Origin: Symploca sp. SIO3C6
Lineage (GTDB): Bacteria > Cyanobacteriota > Cyanobacteriia > Cyanobacteriales > Coleofasciculaceae
Assembly: GCA_010692425.1 (NCBI GenBank)
Contig: JAAHHJ010000001.1
Coordinates: forward strand, 62,001 to 126,000
Direction: 5' to 3'
DNA: 64,000 bases
Under the pieces are notes generated by a model, which searched no databases, was not told the origin of the DNA, and worked only from the letters and a program-made list of their open reading frames with translations. How positions within the stretch are numbered: position 1 is the first letter of the stretch; each line of letters starts with the position of its first letter. Of this stretch, positions 24,820 through 33,600 are shown in pieces. The translations under genes and the position numbers were made by a program.

Positions 24820-27729
24820 TTACAACCAGTTACCTACCAAAACAAAAGGAGCCCAATGATAAGGACGATGATAGTCAGTGTCTTGGTACTGAGTGAGGAA
24901 ACTTAATTGAACCTTGCGCAGTGCTTCAGCTTTAGTTAACTGCGAATTGTTGAGTTGTTTGTAGAATTTAATCATGAATTCGGCTGTGGAGACATCATCG
25001 ACATTCCATAAAGTTGCTAAGGTACTTCTTGCCCCGGCTCGGATAGCGATACCTGCCAGTCCTAAAGCTGCTCGTTTATCCCCAGTTGCCGTCTCACAAG
25101 CACTCAAAATTAGCAATTGGACAGGTAAATTTGAAGGATCACTAAACCTTAATAAGTTATCAAAATCTTTGACTTTAATGCGGCTATTCCAATCAAGAAT
25201 AAAAGTTTGCTCAGGATTAGAACTAAACTTACCGTGAGTGGCGATATGAACGATGTTAAAGGGGGCTAAATTAATTTGCCTTTTGAGGTTCTCTTGGAGA
25301 AATTCCTGATTTTCAAGAGTCTGACTTTGCTCTACCTGCTTAGCAACTCCTGACAATTCCACTTCGACGTTGTTTATTGGCCCTAAGCCTTCCTCTTGAA
25401 AACTGGGAGCGTCAGTTGCTCCAGCAACTAAGAGTTTGATCGTTTCTCGTGTTATTGGTTTAGGATCTAGTAGCTGCAAGCCAGGAGTGAGGGCAACAGC
25501 ATACCTTTCTACTAAATAATGCTTGCCGTCATAGAGTGAGGCTATCGGGACATTTCGCAAAGAACCATCTAAGACAAATATTAAAGTTTTAATCTGGCTA
25601 AATTCTCGCTCTAGACTCTGCTCCAGTTCTTTTTCAAAAGGTTTGATTAACCAGTTATAAAACTGTTGTGATTGTTTTTTTACTTCGCCAATGCTAGTAC
25701 TGCGTTTACTTAGAAAAGCCCTCAGTTGTTGAACTGCCCGATCCACTTGAGTTTGAGATACATTATGATTGCTATGGTGAAGTAATTGCTCTTTTCCTGG
25801 TAACTTGAGAACAACTTCTAAACGGTCTGCTAAAATAATCGGGTAAATTATTGCTGACTCCTGGTCTAAATCATCAATTCTGACTTCCTCTGGAGAAGCA
25901 CAGGCATCCCGAAAAAAGTTATCTAGTTCAGCTAGTTGGAGATTCTCAATAACATCGAGGGCTTGAGTTAAGTTATCTTGACTGGGAGAATGGGAGCGCA
26001 GCAGTAAATCAACTAACTGCCGATAGACAGGCTCTACGTTTTCTCGAAAGGAAAACTGGACTTCGGGATTAAGAGCTATCAAGTCACCGCGTAAATCATT
26101 GAGGATGTCTTTTGCAGCTGTATAATGAATCAGCGCTTCAGCATCAGCATCTTGAGTGTTAGTTTCTTGCTGAGCCTGAATTTGGAGAATTCTCCCCATC
26201 TGCCATTGCCACTGATAAGCAATATCAGCTGCCTTGATTTGCTGGGCAATTAGTATCGCCGACTGGGTAAAATCTTGAGCCTTTGACCAATCTTTGGTAC
26301 TTTCGTAGAACTTACCCAAAGTACCTAAAGTATAGGATTGAGCCTTTAGATCTTTTAGAGTGTCAGCTTGGGCAAGGGCGTTTTCCAAAATCTGAGTAAT
26401 TTCTTGGGAATTAGAGATCAAGGATAGGGAATTGTGGGTAGGATGTGATAATTTGTTGTCCCATACTTGGTCAACCTTAGATTGGAGGGGGAGAGGGGGA
26501 GAGGGGGAGAGGGGAGGATTGAATTGAAAGATATTCTGATACTCCCTCACTCTTAGACTATCATTGGGTCTAAAACCCCACTGTCTATACAGTGCAACAT
26601 TTTGGTTAGGCTTTAAATCCCCATCCCAACTATTCCCCCCCTCTGTTTCAAGAGAATTGAGAAATTCCACCCTGTTGCCGAGCGCCTCTACCTCAAGGTT
26701 GATCAGATGTTGAGCTAAATGAACCTGTGCATAGACGGAAGCTCGACTTTGAGGGACTTTGGCAAGGGATTGTTGAATTTGCGGCAACAAAGCTATAGCA
26801 GATTGATACTGACCATCCTCAATTAACATACTCAACTGATTCAACTGTGCTTGAGTGCGGCTGATGGCCGAGGTAGCTTTAGTCGTAGCATTTTGGTAAT
26901 GAGCTAAAGCCTGTTGGGTATACTGCTTACTCTGTTGAGTATTTCCTAAAATTTCTGCTCTTTTTGCTAAAACTTGGGAGTTATTGCCCAAACTGAGGAA
27001 AGCTTTACTTTCATCTGGAAGCATGCCCAATTGCTGTGCTATTGCTAAACTTTGCTCTAAAAGCTGATGGGAGCGCTCTAAATCTCCTAGCTGTCGGTGG
27101 AGATTACCGAGATTACGCAAGCCAGTTGCCTTGAGGTGAGAGTCTGGTTGTTTTTGAAGCTCATCTTCAACCTGAGTAAGTAATTGTTGCGCCCTGCGGT
27201 AAAGCCCCAAAGATTGCAGAGCTTCAGCTTGATTGACTTGAGTCCCAATCACACCGACAAAATCGTTAGCATTAGCATAGAGTTTTTCAGCTTCTTGCCA
27301 AGTTTCTAGGGCGCTTTCGGCTTTCCCCATCGCCAGTTGCAGATGCCCTTGAGAGTTGAGAATCTGGGCACTAACTTTTGCCCCAACTTTTGGCTGAGTA
27401 TTGAGTAAAGACTCACTAACCTTAATCGCCATCTCAGCCTGTTGCCACTGCCCCAGTTTTTGTTGAGACAAGGACATCAAACTCATTGCCTGGGCTTGCC
27501 CTGCTACATCTCCAATGACTTCATAAGCCTCTGCTGCCTGATGCAATAACTCCGATGCTTCTGAAAACTGCCCTGCATCGTAGTGTTGCTTACCTGCTTG
27601 GATCAGAGCCAAGCCAGAAACTTGAGTCTCACTCTCTGACAAAGTGATGGCTTGGGTTAGTGTGTGTATACCTAAACTTAACAATACACCCAAAGTCGCG
27701 ATCGCGATCAACTGAAACAGGTACTTCAT
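24820..27729 (-). CDS. Secreted TPR-CHAT domain protein
   Basis: 969 residues. A hydrophobic N-terminus (YLFQLIAIATLGVLLSLGI) predicts export. Residues ~40-570 are TPR repeats (LIQAGKQHYDAGQFSEASEL and many others). Residues ~680-969 are a CHAT domain, a caspase-like peptidase fold, with the dyad His832 (HIATHGKF) and Cys878 (LILSACETATGD) both present, so it may be an active protease. A proline-rich insert near residues 360-430 is made of repeat DNA. Part of the sigma/DUF1822 neighbourhood on the opposite strand. CHAT proteins act as stress or conflict effectors elsewhere; the extracytoplasmic location here is notable. Substrate unknown. Confidence 0.85.
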   Translation of the reverse strand: MKYLFQLIAIATLGVLLSLGIHTLTQAITLSESETQVSGLALIQAGKQHYDAGQFSEASELLHQAAEAYEVIGDVAGQAQAMSLMSLSQQKLGQWQQAEMAIKVSESLLNTQPKVGAKVSAQILNSQGHLQLAMGKAESALETWQEAEKLYANANDFVGVIGTQVNQAEALQSLGLYRRAQQLLTQVEDELQKQPDSHLKATGLRNLGNLHRQLGDLERSHQLLEQSLAIAQQLGMLPDESKAFLSLGNNSQVLAKRAEILGNTQQSKQYTQQALAHYQNATTKATSAISRTQAQLNQLSMLIEDGQYQSAIALLPQIQQSLAKVPQSRASVYAQVHLAQHLINLEVEALGNRVEFLNSLETEGGNSWDGDLKPNQNVALYRQWGFRPNDSLRVREYQNIFQFNPPLSPSPPLPLQSKVDQVWDNKLSHPTHNSLSLISNSQEITQILENALAQADTLKDLKAQSYTLGTLGKFYESTKDWSKAQDFTQSAILIAQQIKAADIAYQWQWQMGRILQIQAQQETNTQDADAEALIHYTAAKDILNDLRGDLIALNPEVQFSFRENVEPVYRQLVDLLLRSHSPSQDNLTQALDVIENLQLAELDNFFRDACASPEEVRIDDLDQESAIIYPIILADRLEVVLKLPGKEQLLHHSNHNVSQTQVDRAVQQLRAFLSKRSTSIGEVKKQSQQFYNWLIKPFEKELEQSLEREFSQIKTLIFVLDGSLRNVPIASLYDGKHYLVERYAVALTPGLQLLDPKPITRETIKLLVAGATDAPSFQEEGLGPINNVEVELSGVAKQVEQSQTLENQEFLQENLKRQINLAPFNIVHIATHGKFSSNPEQTFILDWNSRIKVKDFDNLLRFSDPSNLPVQLLILSACETATGDKRAALGLAGIAIRAGARSTLATLWNVDDVSTAEFMIKFYKQLNNSQLTKAEALRKVQLSFLTQYQDTDYHRPYHWAPFVLVGNWL
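26484..26517 (-). repeat. Octamer repeat inside the CHAT gene
   Basis: Four copies of an octamer GGGGGAGA (TCTCCCCC in the coding sense) encode the PPLSPSPPLPL linker of the TPR-CHAT protein. Confidence 0.8.
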
Positions 27730-27876
27730 ATCTGTTAGTGCCAGCGCAAGTATTACAGTTTTGATTAACTACTTTAAAAATATAGGCATTATCAAATTAA
27801 CCTTGACAGTTGCTAATAACAATTCCCTGAAACAGCGCTACAGTTACAGATGCGGGGACAGGTTAACGCTCTGGAC

Positions 27877-27955
27877 AAGGAGACTTTCAAGGGATGGGGA
27901 TTTGACCCCAACCAATTTATCCGGTGTGTCCCCGTGTCCTCGTGTCCCCGCGTCT
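27877..27955 (+). repeat. Copy of a dispersed GGGATTT...CCCAACC element
   Basis: ATGGGGATTTGACCCCAACC is followed by a GTCCCCGTGTCC-type tract. A related block lies inside the CHAT gene (about 26605-26632), and weaker ones near 24650 and 7878. The family is inferred from these few matches. Confidence 0.4.
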
Positions 27956-28002
27956 TTAAGTCCGACTACTTAGTTAACTAGATGATCAAATTGCAGTTAG
28001 CC

Positions 28003-29091
28003 CTATTTGCCCTTGACTTGAGATTTTGCTTGCTCCAGAGTAATTTCTTTTAAAGCTTGGTAGGAGTTGAAATTGGAAGCTCCTTCAATCGCCTTGACAG
28101 CTAAATCCTGAACTTGTTTAAGAGCAATATCCAGTTGTTGCGAGAGAGTTTGAATTCGCACTTCCTGATTTTGAATTGTCTGTTCTAGGGCTTGGATCCT
28201 CAGTTCATAGAATTGCTTGTTCCCTTCTATTTCTTTACTCTGTAAATCTGCCTTCACCTTTACTTGGTAGTTAGCAATTCCCTTACCTTCTTCCTTTGCC
28301 TTATTGATAGCGGCTTCCTTTTCCTTCTCGAAAGCTTCTACCTTAGCCTTCATTTCTGCAAATTCCTTCTCTTGCTGGGCAATTACCTGTTCCCTTTCAT
28401 GCCACTGTTTTTCTTGCCCTTGCTTAGCTTCTTCAAGTTCCCTGTATAAACGCTGCTGATTCTGTTGATATTGATCATTATTTAAGCTGCGTCTTAATAC
28501 CAAATCATATTCGTACTCTTGAGCATCCCGCTGGCGAGTTTTACTTTGCTCATCGTTCCTTGCTTTAATCAAGCGCTGATGTTCTTCTTGCTCCTTTTCC
28601 CAAACTTTTCTGGCTCTCTGAATATCTTGTCGCAGCACTTCTTGCCTTTGGTTGCTTTCTTCCTCAAAAGCTTTGGAGTTGTCTTCGTAGTCTTGGATTA
28701 AATTATCCAGAGTATCTTCTTGAATTTCTTCTAAACCATGTAGTTCTTGTAGTTGTTGAATTTCCTGATTCACAGAATGACCAAGTTCTTCCAGCTTCGC
28801 AGCTTCCGCAGTCAATTTCTCAGACAACTCACTAATAGAGCTACCAAAACCTGCTTGCAATTGGAGGAGAATATTAATCGTATCAATCATTTTGTCTTGA
28901 ACGACTTGCGGCAGTTTCATTCCTTTTATTGCTTCTGAAGATGTCGTTTCGGGAGTAACTGCTGCTTTGTCTTTCTTTGTTTTCTGAAGCTGCTTAAGTT
29001 CTGTCTCTAAAGCTTTACGTTCTGCCAGCAATTGATCGTAAGCTTCTAGAATCTGTGCTTTCGTCTGTTTATTACTAGGTTTACTTGTCAT
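28003..29091 (-). CDS. Coiled-coil protein 1
   Basis: 362 residues from Met at 29091 (the frame extends eight codons further to 29115). Almost entirely helical: two long charged coiled-coil stretches, roughly residues 10-45 and 145-340, separated by a less polar segment (VVQDKMIDTINILLQLQAGFGSSISELSEKL). High Glu, Gln and Lys; no membrane segment or enzyme motif. Paralogous to the next gene: both open with an xAxxQxLAxRK helix and end with LxxQLxxxLKQxQxLxxKAxExxSNxNS. Resembles cyanobacterial coiled-coil-rich filament-forming proteins in general, but no specific family is claimed. Divergent from the double kinase at 30697, a possible partner. Confidence 0.65.
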   Translation of the reverse strand: MTSKPSNKQTKAQILEAYDQLLAERKALETELKQLQKTKKDKAAVTPETTSSEAIKGMKLPQVVQDKMIDTINILLQLQAGFGSSISELSEKLTAEAAKLEELGHSVNQEIQQLQELHGLEEIQEDTLDNLIQDYEDNSKAFEEESNQRQEVLRQDIQRARKVWEKEQEEHQRLIKARNDEQSKTRQRDAQEYEYDLVLRRSLNNDQYQQNQQRLYRELEEAKQGQEKQWHEREQVIAQQEKEFAEMKAKVEAFEKEKEAAINKAKEEGKGIANYQVKVKADLQSKEIEGNKQFYELRIQALEQTIQNQEVRIQTLSQQLDIALKQVQDLAVKAIEGASNFNSYQALKEITLEQAKSQVKGK

Positions 29092-29135
29092 CAGTGTAGT
29101 CTTGATTATAATCAACTATAAACTGTTCATCGTTA

Positions 29136-29240
29136 ATTGTTGATTGTTCATGGGGCAAGTATTGCACAACTGCCCAATCTCAACCCTATGAACTATTAGC
29201 CCTGTTGGAACAGCATGGGCTTACCATGAACTATGAACCA
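29136..29240 (+). repeat. Dispersed ~85-bp repeat, degenerate copy 4
   Basis: TTGTTGATTGTTCAT, GGCAAGTATTGCACAACTGC and terminal ATGAACC units match copies 1-3 near 5.4-6.5 kb; an extra ~20 bases interrupt it. It separates the two coiled-coil genes. Confidence 0.6.
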
Positions 29241-29246
29241 TGAACC

Positions 29247-30248
29247 CTAATTTTTATTTCTGTCTTTTGAATTAATATTCGAGGAATTTTCAAACGCTTT
29301 TAAAGTCAGAGATTGCGACTGCTTGAGAGTATCTTGTAGTTGGTTATAAAGATTATCGATTTCTGTAGCGCGTTTTTGGATATTCTCCTCTAGAGACTGA
29401 ATTTTAAATTCATAACTGCGTTTTGTTGCTTCCCAGTCTTTCTCCAAAAGCTCAGCTTTTACTTTACCGTTTTGGTGTACTTCTTTAATTGCCTCTTCTC
29501 TAACTTTTTTAACTGCCTCATCCAATTGATTGGGAAAAGTTTCAATTGCCTGTTGATACTCTTCAAATAGAGCGTGGTTCTCGGCGATATTTTTTTCACG
29601 CTCAGCCCATTGTTTCTCTTTTTCCTGGTTTACAGTTTGTTGTTCTCTTTGTTGGTCGCGCTTGAATTCTTCATATTGGTCAGTTTCAATTTTTCGTTGA
29701 CGTTCTAATTCGTATTGATAGTCAGTTTCTTGAAGCTGTCGTTCTCTAATCAATAATTCGCTATCTTCCTGAACTTTACTCTCAAATTCTTCCTGTTCAA
29801 TCTCCCAAAGTTGATGTTTATGAACAATATCTTTCTCTAGTTCTTCCTGATATTGTGAGTAATTTTTATCCAGGATTTTAAGGTTTTCTTGATGTTCTTG
29901 AGTCAAAATATGTAGAGCATCAGCGACTATTATAATTTCCTGAAGTTCTTGCAAATGTTTAGTTTCAACATTAATTGCTAACTTCAATTCCTCCAGTTTA
30001 GAGACTTCTTCAGATAATTTTTTTGACAAGTCATTGACAACATTACCAAACTCTAGTTGTAAGTCTGCCAACCCTGTAACAATACTATTAACAGTATAGG
30101 TCGAGGCAACTTCAAGAACTTGCTGGTTTTTGGTTTTTTCAGCTTCTTGTTCTTTTGTTGCTATCTTAGAGTCAGTTTTTTTCCTGTCTGCAAGGATTTG
30201 CTCAAAAGCTTGAAAAATCTTTTGTTTGCTGTCTTCTCTGGCAACCAT
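29247..30248 (-). CDS. Coiled-coil protein 2
   Basis: 333 residues from Met at 30248 (MVAREDSKQKIFQAFEQILADRKKTDSK), parallel to the start of its neighbour; the frame continues to 30287. Predicted coiled coil over most of its length, with the same central segment (VNSIVTGLADLQLEFGNVVNDLSKKLSEEVSKLEEL) and the same C-terminal consensus as coiled-coil protein 1. Probably arose by tandem duplication and may form heteromeric filaments or a scaffold. No catalytic motif. Transcribed away from the double kinase through a ~400-base regulatory region. Confidence 0.65.
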   Translation of the reverse strand: MVAREDSKQKIFQAFEQILADRKKTDSKIATKEQEAEKTKNQQVLEVASTYTVNSIVTGLADLQLEFGNVVNDLSKKLSEEVSKLEELKLAINVETKHLQELQEIIIVADALHILTQEHQENLKILDKNYSQYQEELEKDIVHKHQLWEIEQEEFESKVQEDSELLIRERQLQETDYQYELERQRKIETDQYEEFKRDQQREQQTVNQEKEKQWAEREKNIAENHALFEEYQQAIETFPNQLDEAVKKVREEAIKEVHQNGKVKAELLEKDWEATKRSYEFKIQSLEENIQKRATEIDNLYNQLQDTLKQSQSLTLKAFENSSNINSKDRNKN

Positions 30249-30287
30249 GACTATTTTTATGATCTGGTAATGAACTACCTCGCCCAT

Positions 30288-30696
30288 ACTTAAGTCTGGA
30301 CTTCAAATGTGCTGCTCCACATTTGAAGGGATTTTCCCTATGTTTCCCCAAATTTTGCAATAAATTTAATTCAGTACTGCGATCGGAGCAAGCTTACAAA
30401 CAATCTATGCTGGTGAATCTCTCAACTCTAGTAAGCACGCAAGTATGGACGATAAATACTCTCTTTAAGAGCTAAAGCTTACACCCAGACAAGGGAATAC
30501 AGTATTATTTATAGAACAAATGTACTAGTAGAGTATAACCAATCCTCACTGTCAGTGTCAAACAAAAACCAGAAGTGAGGTCATAATTAAGTATACTGGC
30601 GTAATTCTACTTAAGTTTCCGGAAACTGCCCTCTAACCGTGGAATTAACTAGATATGAGATAGGTGTGCCCCGCAACTGCAGGAAAAGCCCTTGCC
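30288..30696. other. Divergent control region of coiled-coil and kinase genes
   Basis: About 400 AT-rich bases without a gene. It holds a perfect 14-bp palindrome at 30614 and several TATAAC/TATACT-like hexamers (for example near 30534), suitable for divergent promoters. The GTG at 30664 could add eleven residues to the kinase, but the ATG at 30697 is the better start. Confidence 0.45.
30614..30627. promoter_or_regulatory. Perfect palindrome AGTTTCCGGAAACT
   Basis: A 14-bp perfect inverted repeat 70 bases before the kinase ATG, in the divergent region. Its size and symmetry suit a dimeric repressor or activator site. No regulator can be named. Confidence 0.4.
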
Positions 30697-33600
30697 ATGT
30701 CAAATCGAATAGGTATGCGATGGAAGCTTGGAGATATAATCCTCGACTTATACAAAGTAACCGATATCCTCGGTGAGGGTGGATTTGGCGAAGTCTACAA
30801 AGTAAGACACCAAAGCTGGAATATTGACTTAGCCGTTAAAAGCCCAAGGCCAGAAACTGTAGCTGCAGCCGGAGGTGTGGAGAATTTTGAGCGCGAGGCA
30901 GAAACCTGGGTAAACCTAGGTCTATACCCTCATATTGTGAGCTGTTACTATGTGCGGCGTGTTGACAATACCCCCCTAGTATTCGCCGAATATATGGCGG
31001 GAGGAAGTTTACACGACTGGATTAGTAATCGCCGACTGTATGAGGGCGGTGCGAGAGCATCCCTCAAGCGCATTCTCGATTTTGCCATCCAGTTTGCTTG
31101 GGGATTGCATCATGCTCACGAGCAGGGTTTAATACACCAGGATGTCAAACCAGCCAATGCGATGTTGACTCCTGAGGGTGTAGTCAAAGTAACAGATTTC
31201 GGTCTAGCCCACGCTCAGGTACCCTCCGAGATTATAACCTCCTCGGAGTTAGGGGGAGCTAGTATCGAAGAACACACCCTGATCACCGCAGGCAGTGGTG
31301 GCATGACACAAGGCTATTGTTCTCCAGAACAAGCAAGGCAAGAAACTCTCACCAAACGCACTGATTTGTGGAGTTGGGGACTTTCAGTTCTAGAAATGTT
31401 CCAGGGGGAGCGCACCTGGAAATCTGGTATCCTCGCAGCTCAAGCCCTGGAGAGTTATCTACAGACAGCCTCAGTAGAATCTGTGGGTACTGTCGAGATG
31501 CCCACACCTGTAGCTCAATTACTACAACGCTGCTTTCAGGAAAACCAAGAGTATCGCCCCCGCAATTTGCAGTTAGTGGCTCAGGAGCTACAGCAGATTT
31601 ACCAGCAGTTGCTGGGGGAAGCTTACCCGCGTCGAGAACCAAATCTAGCTAAAGATACAGCCGACAGCCTCAACAACCGGGCAGTGTCACTTTTGGACTT
31701 AGGCAGGGAGGATGAAGCCTTACAGTTGTGGGAGATAGCTCTCTCCTCAGAGCCACAACATCCCGAATCAACTTACAACCGGGGCTTAATTGAGTGGCGA
31801 AAAGGCAACAGCAGTGATGACCGCATTTTGCTCAGAGAGCTCGAAGCCAGTCGCGCCCATACCAAGGATTGGAAGATTGACTATCTTCTGAGTTTAGTAC
31901 ATCTAGAGCGAGATGATTGTCCACAAGCAATCAAGATCCTTGAAGCTATTCAGGGAGAGGGTACTGAATTCGAGGAAGTCAAGGCAGCATTGAAATTGGC
32001 AACAGGACGTTTGTCCAATAGCAAACGATTAGTGCCTAGCTTTCAAAGTAAAATCTATTGCGATACCAACTCAGTTTGTCTGAGTCTAGATGGCAGCTAT
32101 ATTCTCTCCGGCGGCAATGACAAAACTCTGAAGTTGTGGGAAGTGGCTACAGGAAAATGCCTGCACAGCTTTGAGGGGCATGCAGATGCTGTACAATCAG
32201 TCTGTCTGAGTCCAGATGAACGCTACGCCCTCTCTGGAAGTCGCGATCAGACCCTAAAATTGTGGGAGGTAGCGACAGGAAAATGTCTACATACCTTTGA
32301 GGGGCATGGAGATTTTGTACAGGCAGTTTGTTTTAGCCCAGATGGTCGTTATGCCTTTTCCGGTAGTGATGACCAGACGATGAAGCTCTGGGAAATAGCT
32401 ACAGGTAATTGTTTACACACCTTTAAGGGCTATCGAGGTAGAGTCTCTTCGATCTCGATGAGTGCCAATGGTCGCTATGTCCTCTCTGGAGGCCCTAAAG
32501 ACCCAATGAAGCTGTGGGAAGTGGCTACAGGTTTAGCAGTACAGACTTTTGAAGGAGACACAGATTATGTTACCTCAGTTTGTCTGAGTTCAGATGGTCG
32601 CTATGTCCTCTCTGGAGACCAAAGCCTGAAGTTGTGGGAAGTGGCTACAGGCAAATGTCTGCGCACTTTTGAAGGACACAAACACTGGGTAAAATCTGTC
32701 TGTCTAAGTCCGGATGGTTGCTATGCCCTGTCTGGGGGTGATGATAAAACCATTAAGCTGTGGGAAGTAGCTACAGGTCGCTGTTTACGTACTTTTGAAG
32801 GGCATAGATTCTGGATCAAATCCCTCTATCTGACACCAGATGCTCGCTATGCCCTCTCCGGAGACTCGGAGATGATTAAGCTGTGGAGAGTCAATGGCAC
32901 TAGTAAGCCCTATTTAGCACCACTGACATTGTCGCGGGTACTGGCAACAGAAACAATAATCTCCATTGATCTAATTTATGAGCGAGAATTAGCACAAGCG
33001 CGAGTTGCTCAAGAGCAAGGTAATATCATCGCCGCCGCCAACCACATCCGGAAAGCGCGAGCGCAGCCTGGATATAGTCGAAACCCCGAAGCTGTCAGCG
33101 CCTGGACTAGCCTCTATGCCTGTCTGCCTCGTCAGGCATTCAATGGCGGTTGGGAATGTGCCACCTGGGAAGGACACAAAAACTTTGTCTACTCAATATG
33201 TATGAGTAAAGATGGTCGCTATGCCCTTTCTGCTGGCAAGACCTTAAAAATGTGGAAGGTTGCTAAAGGTCGCTGTCTTGCTACTTTTAATACGAATACA
33301 GGTTATGTTACCTCGCTGTGCATGAACCAAGATGGTAATTATGCCCTTTCCGGAAGCACTGACAAAACCCTGAAGCTATGGGAGGTAGATACCGGTTTGG
33401 CAGTGCGCACTTTTAAGGGACACAAAGATTGTGTCTATTCTGTCTGTTTTAATCCTAATGACCGCTATGCCCTCTCCGGAAGTCGCGATCAAACCCTAAA
33501 GTTATGGGAGGTTAGCACGGGCCGCTGTTTACGAACCTTTAAGGGACACAGAGATTGGGTAAACTCAGTTTGTATAAGTCCCAATGGTCTCTATGCCCTC

